From Christiangramia crocea (GTDB lineage Bacteria; Bacteroidota; Bacteroidia; Flavobacteriales; Flavobacteriaceae): a stretch of 64,000 bases of DNA. The number at the start of each line of letters is the position of its first letter. Position 1 is the stretch's first letter. The DNA is taken from contig NZ_JAJSON010000020.1 in NCBI RefSeq assembly GCF_022410465.1, forward strand, positions 62,001 to 126,000, in the 5' to 3' direction. Below are positions 35,865-44,055 of the stretch, piece by piece. The position numbers and the translations under genes were made by a program. The notes beneath the pieces are model-generated. The model had not been told where the DNA came from. It searched no databases and worked only from the letters and a program-made list of their open reading frames with translations.

Positions 35865-36451
35865 GTTTCACTTAATATTTTCTGTACTTCCCTGTAATCC
35901 TTTTCATCGTTGGCATTCATTAAGACCAGATCATCTTCTGGATGAATGATCTTAATATCAGAATTGATAAGGAATTTACGCGGACAGGTATTTCCGGTTT
36001 CTGAGATGAATTCCTTAGCCAGGTTAAAACTTCTGGGTTCCCAGATAGCACATAAAGGTTCCGGCAAATCTGAGCCTGAAACTGCATAAGCCGTGGCAAC
36101 TTTTTGTCTATCCCTTTCTGCAACCAGTTTTAAAAGAGCCTCTTTATTCAGTAAAGGCAGATCTGTAGCCACTATCAGCCACGCAGCTTCCGGATGTGTT
36201 TTATGTGCGCTTTGCATTCCATTTTGTGGCCCGCGAACTTCGTCCATATCAGCAATTGTGCTGAAGTTTTCAGGAATTGTACCTTCCTGATCTTTTCGAA
36301 CGCTTAAAAAAACCTCATCACAAACCTCCCGAAGCATTTCATACAAATGATCACGCTGGGGTTTTCCGTGGTATTTTAAAACACCCTTGTCCATTCCCAT
36401 CCTGGAACTTTTACCTCCTGCCAGTACCAGGCCGTATAACTTAGTTTCCAT
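35861..36451 (-). CDS. mobA: Molybdenum cofactor guanylyltransferase MobA
   Basis: A 196-residue nucleotidyltransferase. The P-loop-like start LVLAGGKSSRMGMDKGVLKY and the Mg2+-binding region SWLIVATDLPLL equivalent (AAWLIVATDLPLLNKEAL), followed by LPEPLCAIWEP, match MobA, which links GMP to molybdopterin to give the MGD form used by DMSO-reductase-type enzymes. It overlaps moaC by 11 bases and the moeB-type gene by 4. A second, CTP-type candidate (39750-40352) is in the divergent operon, so two nucleotide forms of the cofactor may be made. Confidence 0.88.
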   Translation of the reverse strand: METKLYGLVLAGGKSSRMGMDKGVLKYHGKPQRDHLYEMLREVCDEVFLSVRKDQEGTIPENFSTIADMDEVRGPQNGMQSAHKTHPEAAWLIVATDLPLLNKEALLKLVAERDRQKVATAYAVSGSDLPEPLCAIWEPRSFNLAKEFISETGNTCPRKFLINSDIKIIHPEDDLVLMNANDEKDYREVQKILSET

Positions 36452-36914
36452 AATCCTTTTTTCCTCCGGTCTTTTTCTCCAGTTGAATATCTGAGATCAC
36501 AATCTCATGACTCAGGGCCTTTGTCATGTCGTATATAGTTAGCGCTGCAGCAGAAACCCCGGTAAGCGCTTCCATCTCCACTCCTGTTCTTTCAGAACAT
36601 TTCACCTCACAGCTAATTTCGAGACAATCATTTCCCGGCTCTATCTCTATACCTATCTTTGAAAGTTTCAGCGGATGGCAGAGAGGTATGATATCTGAAG
36701 TTTTCTTTACGGCCTGAATTCCCGCAATAACCGCTGTTTGAATTACGCTCCCTTTTTTACTTAGAAAATCCTGCTGCTGCAGATCATTAAAAATTTCAGA
36801 AGGAAAGATCACTTTCCCTGATGCCCTTGCATACCGGGAAGTAACTTCCTTTTCGGAAACATCCACCATTCGTGGATTTCCAGCCGAATCTATATGAGTT
36901 AGTTTTTTATCCAC
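36441..36914 (-). CDS. moaC: Cyclic pyranopterin monophosphate synthase MoaC
   Basis: A 157-residue protein. The family pattern is clear: LTHIDSAGNPRMVDVSEKEVTSR, GIQAVKKTSDIIPLCHPL, CSERTGVEMEALTGVSAAALTIYDM and IQLEKKTGGK. With MoaA it converts GTP to cyclic pyranopterin monophosphate. The start is GTG at 36914, which overlaps the moaA stop by 8 bases; no ATG lies near. Tight overlaps on both sides indicate translational coupling. Confidence 0.95.
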   Translation of the reverse strand: MDKKLTHIDSAGNPRMVDVSEKEVTSRYARASGKVIFPSEIFNDLQQQDFLSKKGSVIQTAVIAGIQAVKKTSDIIPLCHPLKLSKIGIEIEPGNDCLEISCEVKCSERTGVEMEALTGVSAAALTIYDMTKALSHEIVISDIQLEKKTGGKKDYGN

Positions 36915-37893
36915 CTATGCTCGTCATTGAATTTGAATATATATCAGTGCTTCGCTCCTCAGCCTCAAAACCATTTTTTGCCCTGTTTGAAATAGCTGCC
37001 AGGATCTCATTTTCCACAGGCCTGTCTTCCGGTGAATTCCTCAAAATATCTCTCAGGTTCTTTGATGCGGTCGCGTAAAGGCAGGTGATCACATCACCGG
37101 TTGCGGTGACCCGGAGACGGTTACAGCTTCCGCAGAAATTACGGGTGAATGATGGGATGATCCCAAAACTACCCTTATAGCCTTTGATCCTGTAGTTCAC
37201 TGAAGTGGAAGTCTTTTCAGATTCCAGTTTACTGATATCACCGTAATGTGAAGCGATATACTCATATATTTTACTGTGGTTCCATTTGATCTTCTGAAAG
37301 CTCCTGCTGCCTCCATTAAAAGGCATTTCCTCCAGGAATCTTACTGAAACCTGATAATGTTTGGTGAGTCTTTCTATAATTGGAATTATATCCTGAATGT
37401 TCTGATTGTCCAGAACAATGAAATTCACCTTAACATCAAAACCCTCCTGGATCAGTTTTAAAAGATTTTGATACACAGTCGCGAACTGCTCCCTCCGGCT
37501 TATCTTATTGAAAGTGGGTTCTTCAATAGCATCCAGGCTAAGATTGATCCTCGTAATTCCCAAAGCTTTTAATTCAGGAATATGTTTTTCGATTAAAGAA
37601 GCGTTGGTGGTGATACTTATTTCTTCAAGTTCATCCAGTGTTTTGAGCCTTCTAAGGAGTTGCATAAGGTCCTTCCTCATAAAGGGCTCCCCCCCGGTAA
37701 TCCTTATCTTTCTAATGCCCTGGCCAACCAGCACCTTACTTAGGCGGAAAAGCTCATCAATTGATAAAAGATCCTTACTGTCTGCAAAATTAATCCCTTC
37801 AGCAGGCATACAATAGTTGCATCTGAGGTTACATCTGTCAGTGACCGCAAGACGCAGGTAATCTATTTTTCGATTATGGTTATCTATCAGCAT
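36907..37893 (-). CDS. moaA: GTP 3',8-cyclase MoaA (radical SAM)
   Basis: A 328-residue protein with the radical-SAM cluster motif CNLRCNYC (Cys21, Cys25, Cys28) in LAVTDRCNLRCNYCMP. ITGGEPFMRKDL and a C-terminal second cluster region (CGSCNRLRVTATGDVITCLY) are also visible. The protein ends in the Gly-Gly needed for activity in known MoaA proteins. It performs the first step of molybdenum cofactor synthesis from GTP. It lies 11 bases downstream of moaE. Confidence 0.96.
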   Translation of the reverse strand: MLIDNHNRKIDYLRLAVTDRCNLRCNYCMPAEGINFADSKDLLSIDELFRLSKVLVGQGIRKIRITGGEPFMRKDLMQLLRRLKTLDELEEISITTNASLIEKHIPELKALGITRINLSLDAIEEPTFNKISRREQFATVYQNLLKLIQEGFDVKVNFIVLDNQNIQDIIPIIERLTKHYQVSVRFLEEMPFNGGSRSFQKIKWNHSKIYEYIASHYGDISKLESEKTSTSVNYRIKGYKGSFGIIPSFTRNFCGSCNRLRVTATGDVITCLYATASKNLRDILRNSPEDRPVENEILAAISNRAKNGFEAEERSTDIYSNSMTSIGG

Positions 37894-37904
37894 TTAATTC
37901 AACT

Positions 37905-38321
37905 TTAGGGATGGGCGCTAACCCAGACTTCATCATCATCAAAAAATTCCTTTTTCCAGATTGGCACTTTTTCTTTCAGGGTATCAATGAGATACCTGCA
38001 GGCTTCAAAGCTGCTATCCCGGTGTGCAGAAGATGCACCAACGATCACTACAGGTTCCTGTACTTTTTTATTTCCAACAGCGTGCTTGATGATCACCTTG
38101 TTAAGATCCCATTTCTGTTCAATCTCATCGGCGATCCTGTTCATTTCCTTTAGCGCCATATTTTCATAGGCTTCAAAAAAGAGATGTGAGACCTTTCTTT
38201 TTTTAGTGGCCTCCCTTACCGCACCAAAGAACACACAAATAGCGCCGCTACCGGGATGAGAAAGTTCGTCATAAACCTTCCCCGGATCCAAATCTTCAAC
38301 AAGTTCAATGATTCTTTCCAT
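37905..38321 (-). CDS. moaE: Molybdopterin synthase catalytic subunit MoaE
   Basis: About 138 residues from ATG 38321. This start is preferred over the GTG at 38333 because GGAGG, inside the moaD stop region, lies 6 bases upstream. Motifs include the GSGAICVFFGAVRE strand, HLFFEAYENMALKEM, HAVGNKKVQEPVVIVGASSAHRDSSFEACRYLID and VPIWKKEFF, with the conserved catalytic Lys residues in the last. MoaE binds the MoaD thiocarboxylate and builds the dithiolene. The gap to moaD is a single base. Confidence 0.95.
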   Translation of the reverse strand: MERIIELVEDLDPGKVYDELSHPGSGAICVFFGAVREATKKRKVSHLFFEAYENMALKEMNRIADEIEQKWDLNKVIIKHAVGNKKVQEPVVIVGASSAHRDSSFEACRYLIDTLKEKVPIWKKEFFDDDEVWVSAHP

Positions 38322-38322
38322 A

Positions 38323-38562
38323 TTAACCTCCACTAACCGGGGGAATTAACGCAATTTCATCATTTACCGAGATCGCTTCAAAGTCTTCAGCTAATTCTTC
38401 GTTTATCGCAAAATTAAGAGATGATAAGTCCTTTAACCGGGGATATTTTGCATTCAGCAGATCCCGCAGCTCACCTACGGTACCAATTTCTTTAAGATCC
38501 CTGGCATCAACCATAGTTTCTCCAACAATATCCCTGGTGATACCGAAAAAAAGAATTTTCAT
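38323..38562 (-). CDS. moaD: Molybdopterin synthase sulfur carrier subunit MoaD
   Basis: A 79-residue ubiquitin-like protein ending PPVSGG. The terminal Gly-Gly is the site that MoeB adenylates and that then carries the sulfur. FFGITRDIVGE at the start and NDEIALIPPVSGG at the end are typical. It is the first gene of the Moco operon and faces the XdhC operon across 38563-38731, about 169 bases of AT-rich DNA, where no clear promoter consensus or Moco riboswitch fold is seen. Confidence 0.94.
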   Translation of the reverse strand: MKILFFGITRDIVGETMVDARDLKEIGTVGELRDLLNAKYPRLKDLSSLNFAINEELAEDFEAISVNDEIALIPPVSGG

Positions 38563-38731
38563 TACAGTTTTATTTTAAATGTAAGAAAACTGTTCGTAAA
38601 AGCTATGTCTTTACATCTAATTTTCCGTTTAGTGAAATTTCCAAAGTGGAAGAATAGGCATGGAATTCACTTGGAATAGGATCGAATCTAAATTTCTTGC
38701 AGGATTTTCCCAATTGAGCTATCTTCAAATC

Positions 38732-39757
38732 ATGACGCATGAATTCAGGAAACTAATAGAAGTCGCTTTTCTTAACGGGCAGAAGAATATTCGAAACGTT
38801 CTTGCCAGTGTAGTGGCACTCGAGGGCTCCTCTTACAGGAAGCCCGGTGTTCGCATGCTCATTTCTGAAGAAGGTAAGATGACAGGAGCAGTAAGCGGAG
38901 GATGTGTAGAGAAAGAGGTTTTCCATCAGGCCCAGGAAGTCTTTGAAACAGGTAAACCGAAAATGATGACCTATGACGGAAGATACCGGCTTGGGTGCGA
39001 AGGGATTCTTTATATACTTCTGGAGCCTTTTGAGATCGACAGGAAAACTCATAATATTTTTGAGGAAATTTTCCGAACAAGGCAGTCGTTCAGGCTTATT
39101 TCAGAGTATGACAAGAATATCGAAACTGAAGCTGTCTTAGGGACTCATGCACAGATTGCGGATTCTGAAAAGATCAGTTTTTGGAAGCGATTACAGAAAG
39201 AAGCTGAAGTCAGTTTGCTATTTGAGCAGGAAATGTCTCCTCTTTTTAAACTCCTGATCATCGGCGCTGAACACGATGCGGTACAATTATGCAGCCTCGC
39301 CTCAATGATGGGCTGGGAAGTGGATGTGGTGGATTCACCGAAGGACCCGAAGAAACCGGATAATTTCCCCGGCATTAATAATCTGTACCATCTTTTCTCC
39401 GAACAGCTTTCAGAACTAACATTCGATAAAAATATGGCTGTGGTGCTCATGAACCATAGTTATGTGACCGACCTGAAATTCCTTATCTCGTTAAAGGATC
39501 TTGAGCTCCCATATATTGGTGTTTTGGGATCGGTTAAACGAAGAGAGAAGCTTTTTAATGAATTGCTCGAAAGAGCTCCCGAACTTGAGGAGAATTTCTT
39601 TGATTCGATCTACAGTCCGGCCGGTATAAAGATTGGAGCCGAGACTCCACAGGAGATAGGGGTTTCGATCATTTCAGAAATACTTTCCGTGATGCGCAAT
39701 AAGGACATAGGTCACCTAAGAGAGGAAAAAGGCAAAATACATTCAGAAATTGAATAA
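38732..39757 (+). CDS. XdhC/CoxI family maturation factor for molybdenum hydroxylases
   Basis: About 341 residues from ATG 38732, which begins MTHEFRKLIEVAF; a longer frame opens at 38660 but adds 24 residues without family resemblance. The N-terminal XdhC_CoxI domain (SVVALEGSSYRKPGVRMLISEEGKMTGAVSGGCVEKEV) and a C-terminal Rossmann-like domain (LLIIGAEHDAVQLCSLA, PYIGVLGSVKRREKL) are both visible. XdhC binds and protects the cofactor and supports its sulfuration before insertion into the apoenzyme. It is the first gene of the operon that encodes the IorA/IorB-type enzyme. Confidence 0.9.
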   Translation: MTHEFRKLIEVAFLNGQKNIRNVLASVVALEGSSYRKPGVRMLISEEGKMTGAVSGGCVEKEVFHQAQEVFETGKPKMMTYDGRYRLGCEGILYILLEPFEIDRKTHNIFEEIFRTRQSFRLISEYDKNIETEAVLGTHAQIADSEKISFWKRLQKEAEVSLLFEQEMSPLFKLLIIGAEHDAVQLCSLASMMGWEVDVVDSPKDPKKPDNFPGINNLYHLFSEQLSELTFDKNMAVVLMNHSYVTDLKFLISLKDLELPYIGVLGSVKRREKLFNELLERAPELEENFFDSIYSPAGIKIGAETPQEIGVSIISEILSVMRNKDIGHLREEKGKIHSEIE

Positions 39758-40352
39758 TATTCATATTCTTATTCTCGCGGCCGGTTCATCTTCCCGGATG
39801 AAGAGAATCAAGCAGCTCTTAAAATTCAGGGGTAAAAGCCTGCTTCAAAATTCTTTTGATGTAGCTGTTGCTTCAAATGCCGGAAAAGTTTACTGCGTTT
39901 TAGGAGCTAATTTCGAAACAATTACAGAACACACTGATCCAACCGGAGCCATTATTCTGAACAATAAGGACTGGCAGGACGGCATGGGATCTTCCCTGGC
40001 CTATGGGGTTGATAAGATATTTGAGCAGGAAAAAGATTGTGATGGTATTCTGGTCATGCTGGCCGATCAGCCTTTGATAACAACAGGTTATCTGAACTCC
40101 ATGCTTAAAGCCTTCAGAAAAAATGAAAAGCAAATCATTGTGAGTAATTATGGACAGAAAAACGGGGTTCCTGCACTGTTTTCAAACGATTTCTTTTCGC
40201 AATTAATTAATCTGAAAGGAGATGAAGGCGCTAAAAATATCATTCAGGAAAATGAGGATCTCATTATTTCACTTCCTGCCCGGGCAATGTTATTCGATAT
40301 AGACACAAAAGAGGATTATTTTAAGCTCATCAATAAAGAGTATAATAAATAA
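39750..40352 (+). CDS. MocA-like molybdenum cofactor nucleotidyltransferase
   Basis: A 200-residue MobA-fold protein. The nucleotide loop reads LILAAGSSSRMKRIKQLLKF, and DGILVMLADQPLITTGYL and GVPALFSNDFFSQL follow; LAAGxSxRMGxxKxLL is typical of MocA-type proteins, which attach CMP rather than GMP. That would give the MCD cofactor used by xanthine-dehydrogenase-type enzymes, which fits the IorB gene downstream. The start is TTG at 39750, with 8 bases overlapping the XdhC stop; no ATG is available before the P-loop. Confidence 0.87.
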   Translation: MNNIHILILAAGSSSRMKRIKQLLKFRGKSLLQNSFDVAVASNAGKVYCVLGANFETITEHTDPTGAIILNNKDWQDGMGSSLAYGVDKIFEQEKDCDGILVMLADQPLITTGYLNSMLKAFRKNEKQIIVSNYGQKNGVPALFSNDFFSQLINLKGDEGAKNIIQENEDLIISLPARAMLFDIDTKEDYFKLINKEYNK

Positions 40353-40473
40353 ACCCATTTATTTATATAAACAACTAAAAACGAGTAGATAAGATTAAAA
40401 AAATCTTTACAGACTTCGATTTCGTCGGCTTATATTTTAAAAAAAACCTTAACTTTTAGAAAAATTTTTTCGC

Positions 40474-40938
40474 ATGGCAAATTTTAAGATCAACATCAAT
40501 GGAAAGAGCCAGAATGTAGATGTAGATCCGTCTACTCCTATGTTGTGGGTCTTAAGAGACCATTTAAAACTGGTTGGAACAAAATACGGTTGCGGGATCG
40601 CCCAGTGTGGTGCCTGTACTATTCATCTGGATGGGAATGCGATACGCTCCTGCCAGTTACCAATATCAACGGTAAAGGATAAAAAGATCACCACTATCGA
40701 AGGCTTATCTGAAGACGGAGATCATCCGGTACAAAAAGCCTGGCTGGAACATGATGTTCCTCAATGTGGTTATTGTCAGGCAGGTCAGATCATGACGGCA
40801 ACCGCCTTGCTGAAACGAAATCCCAGTCCGAGTGATGAGGAAATTGAAATGGCTATGAATGGAAACATCTGCCGGTGTGGTACTTATACCCGTATTAAAG
40901 CTGCTATCAAAACAGCTTCAGATTCCGATATCGCCTAA
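40474..40938 (+). CDS. (2Fe-2S)-binding subunit of molybdenum hydroxylase (IorA-type)
   Basis: A 154-residue protein with two [2Fe-2S] cluster motifs. The ferredoxin-like domain has Cys40, Cys45, Cys48 and Cys60 ([17 protein letters not shown]), and the helical domain has Cys98, Cys101, Cys133 and Cys135 (CGYCQAGQI and ICRCGTY). It passes electrons from the molybdenum site of the large subunit. It lacks a signal peptide, as expected for small subunits co-exported with a Tat-signal partner. The 121-base spacer before it (40353-40473) holds no obvious promoter match. Confidence 0.94.
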   Translation: MANFKININGKSQNVDVDPSTPMLWVLRDHLKLVGTKYGCGIAQCGACTIHLDGNAIRSCQLPISTVKDKKITTIEGLSEDGDHPVQKAWLEHDVPQCGYCQAGQIMTATALLKRNPSPSDEEIEMAMNGNICRCGTYTRIKAAIKTASDSDIA

Positions 40939-40966
40939 TCGTCAGTTTAATTAAAAACCGGAAAAA

Positions 40967-43228
40967 ATGACTAAAATAAAAACAGGAATAGGAAGAAGAT
41001 CCTTTATAAAAAGCGTTTCTATTGCAGGAGGCGGAATGATCATCGGTTTTAACTGGCTGGCGTGTAAACGGGCTGAAGAAGCAACCGAAAATGAAGTGGC
41101 CATGCAAATGCCCGATGAGTGGTTTGAACTGAACGGGTATTTGAAGATAGGAGATAACGGAGTCGTGACCATTTATTCACCTAATCCTGAAATAGGCCAG
41201 AATGTTAAGACTTCCATGCCTATGATCGTGGCCGAGGAACTGGATGTAGACTGGAACAATGTTGTCGTAGAACAGGCACCTCTTAATACTGATATTTTCA
41301 CCCGACAACTGGCAGGAGGAAGTCAGTCTATCAGGCAGGGCTGGGAATCTCTAAGAATGGCTGGTGCCACTGCAAGACAAATGTTGTTAACGGCAGCCGC
41401 CAGTGAGTGGGAAGTACCGGTATCTGAACTAAGCGTTGAGAATGGAATCATTCAGCATAAAAACAGTGACCGTTCTATAGGTTATGGCGAAATCGCGAAG
41501 GCCGCAGCACAGGTAGAGGTGCCCGAGGAAGTGGAACTTAAGGATAATGACAAATTTAAAATTATAGGCACGTCCCGTAAGAATGTAGATGCTAAAAAGA
41601 TCGTGACCGGCCAGCCATTATTTGGACTGGATGTTACCCAAGATGATATGCTTATCGCCATGGTGGTGCAACCACCAGCGTTTGGAATGCAGTTAAAGTC
41701 TATGAACGCCGAAAAAGTAAAGGAGATGCCCGGAATAGTAGATGTTTTCACCATAGATACCTATCCTGAAGATATGGAGAAAGAGTGGAGCGATGTTGCC
41801 GCATTTTCGAAACTGGCAGTCGTGGTTGGGGAATCAACCTGGCAGGTGATGCAGGCTAAAAAAGAATTAAAAGTGGAATGGGACCTTAATCCTGAACTCA
41901 CAAAGGATATTCAGATTTTGGAAAAATCTCTTGGCATGGATGATGCCAGTGGACTGGAGAGCAGTAAATTTCATGCCTCTCTGATGGCGGAAGTCGGTTC
42001 TAAAAAATCTGAAGTTGTGAGGCGCGATGGGGATCCTGAAAAGGCCTTTAAGAATGCATCAAGGGTAATAGAACGTTCTTATACCTGTCCTTTCCTGGCC
42101 CATAATTGCATGGAGCCAATGAACTTTTTCGCTAATGTAACAGAAGATAAAGCGGAACTGTTAGGACCAGTTCAAACGCCGGAATATGCGGAAAAAAGTG
42201 TCAATAAACGCCTGGGATTCGATCTTGAAAATATCGATATTCAAATGACGCGGATGGGAGGTGGTTTTGGCCGTAGACTTTATGGGCACTTTCTTGTAGA
42301 AGCTGCCGTGATTTCACAGAAAATGGGAAAACCGATAAAACTGGTTTATACCCGTGAGGATGATATGACTAATGGTGTTTACCGCCCTGCCTATCACGTA
42401 AAATACCGTGCTGCACTGGATGGAAATAACAATCTTACTGGTTTTCATGTAAATGCCGGTGGAATCCCAGAAAGCCCGCTTTTTGCCAATCGTTTTCCTG
42501 CAGGAGCTATCGATAATTACCTGGCGGAAAGCTGGACCCTGGAATCAAACATTTCGGTAGGTGCATTCAGGGCGCCAAGATCAAATTTCATTGCCGGAGC
42601 TGAACAATCCTTCCTGGATGAGCTCGCCGAGGAAATGGGTAAAGATCCAATACAGTTCAGACTGGATATGCTGCAAAGAGCAAAAACCGATCCTGTAGGT
42701 GAAGATAATGATTACGATGCTTCGCGTTATGCAGGAGTATTAAAACTGGTGAGAGATAAGGCCGGATGGGGTAAGGAAAGTTCAGAAATAAGCAGAGGGG
42801 TATCGGCATATTATTGCCATAATTCCTATGTGGCGCAAATCCTGGATATGAGTGTAAGTAATAACGAACCTATTATCGATAAAGTCACCTGTGCCGTAGA
42901 CTGCGGAATCGTAGTAAATCCCGATGCAGCAAAAAATATGGTTGAAGGAGGAACTGTAGATGGAATTGGGCATGCTATGTATAGCCAGATGACGTTCGAG
43001 GATGGTGTTCCACAGCATAAGAACTTTGACACTTACCGATTGATACGCCACCGGGAAGCTCCTAAGGTTATAGATGTTCATTTCGTAGAGAATGGTATAG
43101 ATCCTACCGGACTGGGTGAACCTCCATTTCCTCCTATCATGGGAGCTGTCGCCAATGCCTTATATAAAGCGACCGGAAAACGCTATTATGACCAGCCTTT
43201 CATGAGAGAACGAAAGGTATTAGGTTAA
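40967..43228 (+). CDS. Molybdopterin-binding large subunit of aldehyde-oxidase-type hydroxylase (IorB-type)
   Basis: A 753-residue protein with a twin-arginine signal (GRRSFIKSVSIAGGG) and a Cys in WLACK after it. The body resembles IorB (isoquinoline 1-oxidoreductase) proteins: HNCMEPMNFFANV, MGGGFGRRLYGHFLVEAAVISQKMGKPIK, AVDCGIVVNPDAAKNMVEGG and the late GLGEPPFPPIMGAVANA, whose Glu is the expected catalytic base. Tat export would place the enzyme in the periplasm, bound to the 2Fe-2S subunit. The substrate (aldehyde or N-heterocycle) cannot be told. No FAD subunit and no c-type cytochrome is adjacent. Confidence 0.92.
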   Translation: MTKIKTGIGRRSFIKSVSIAGGGMIIGFNWLACKRAEEATENEVAMQMPDEWFELNGYLKIGDNGVVTIYSPNPEIGQNVKTSMPMIVAEELDVDWNNVVVEQAPLNTDIFTRQLAGGSQSIRQGWESLRMAGATARQMLLTAAASEWEVPVSELSVENGIIQHKNSDRSIGYGEIAKAAAQVEVPEEVELKDNDKFKIIGTSRKNVDAKKIVTGQPLFGLDVTQDDMLIAMVVQPPAFGMQLKSMNAEKVKEMPGIVDVFTIDTYPEDMEKEWSDVAAFSKLAVVVGESTWQVMQAKKELKVEWDLNPELTKDIQILEKSLGMDDASGLESSKFHASLMAEVGSKKSEVVRRDGDPEKAFKNASRVIERSYTCPFLAHNCMEPMNFFANVTEDKAELLGPVQTPEYAEKSVNKRLGFDLENIDIQMTRMGGGFGRRLYGHFLVEAAVISQKMGKPIKLVYTREDDMTNGVYRPAYHVKYRAALDGNNNLTGFHVNAGGIPESPLFANRFPAGAIDNYLAESWTLESNISVGAFRAPRSNFIAGAEQSFLDELAEEMGKDPIQFRLDMLQRAKTDPVGEDNDYDASRYAGVLKLVRDKAGWGKESSEISRGVSAYYCHNSYVAQILDMSVSNNEPIIDKVTCAVDCGIVVNPDAAKNMVEGGTVDGIGHAMYSQMTFEDGVPQHKNFDTYRLIRHREAPKVIDVHFVENGIDPTGLGEPPFPPIMGAVANALYKATGKRYYDQPFMRERKVLG

Positions 43229-43247
43229 AATAAAATTTACATAAAAA

Positions 43248-43277
43248 GAAAGCCCTGCTTAAAAGCGGGGCTTTTTT
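43248..43277 (+). terminator. Intrinsic terminator of the molybdenum hydroxylase operon
   Basis: AAAGCCCTGCTT and AGCGGGGCTTT form a stem with one G-U pair, a short A-rich loop and a six-T tail. It lies 20 bases after the IorB-type stop. The remaining spacer up to the small gene at 43617 is AT-rich and shows no gene; two overlapping imperfect inverted repeats occur near 43520-43580. Confidence 0.82.
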
Positions 43278-43616
43278 CATCAAAACATTCATTCATCAAT
43301 CATCTCCATGGCAGGCAAGACCAATCACATCTCGTTCTCCATAGAAAATATTTTTCATACAATAGTTTAGGGAAGTCTTACATCATATTTGGGGGTCATA
43401 ACCGCATATTCTTATTCCAGAATTATAAAGTTAAGTGAGATTTTAATTATTTACAGTAACAAGAGTTACATAAGAAGCAATATATATCAGCAATTTATAA
43501 TGAAAAATTTAAAAAGGGAAGGTCTATAAAAGCAAAATCCTTTCACAGTCCTTATAGAAAGACCTGCAAAAGGATTCTGAAGAATTAATAGTTTAATTCT
43601 GGTTTATTCCTTAAAA

Positions 43617-43766
43617 TTAAACGTTGTGTACGATCACATTTACTATAGCACCTACAACTGCTAGCAATATTAGCACTAAAGCTAATGTCACTCCAATTTT
43701 GGCAAAAATGTTGAGACCTCGTAGGGAACTATTATAATTGTGAACAAAATCAGTAAAAATTTCCAT
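43617..43766 (-). CDS. Small single-span membrane protein, 49 residues
   Basis: Translation of the minus strand from ATG 43766 to TAA 43617 gives 49 residues: a polar start (MEIFTDFVHNYNSSLRG), an amphipathic joint (LNIFAKIG) and one long hydrophobic helix (VTLALVLILLAVVGAIV) with a short NVIVHNV end. It is too short to be listed by standard 60-residue thresholds. A clean membrane helix with a plausible orientation and standard start and stop support coding. No named family is recognised. It sits alone in an 827-base gap, upstream of and divergent from nhaA. Confidence 0.6.
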   Translation of the reverse strand: MEIFTDFVHNYNSSLRGLNIFAKIGVTLALVLILLAVVGAIVNVIVHNV

Positions 43767-44055
43767 ACGCTATACTTTTTAAATTCACATTTAACTACAT
43801 TAAATTTAAGCCCTAAGAAGCACGATTCAAAAATTAATCGTTGAACAAACAATATATTAGCCGTATAACATTCTATGGTTTTTTGGGATAATACTGCTTT
43901 CCAATTTCCTTCAAAAATGATGCTTTTTAGCCCCTAAATAATTCTTAAATTGAACCATAAACATGACTTACATCATATTGTCAGCAGTCTTTTTAACTTA
44001 ATTTAAAGACCACTTAAGGTTTTTTCGCTTTTTAACCCTTCAAAAAGTAAACGCC

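Noticed and set aside
38563-38731. Possible Moco riboswitch before moaD
   Set aside because: The spacer is AT-rich and I could not draw a conserved multi-stem structure; no support beyond position.
43520-43580. Two overlapping imperfect inverted repeats after the molybdenum hydroxylase operon
   Set aside because: Stems are short and interleaved, with bulges; they may be incidental or a weak terminator for the small minus-strand gene.
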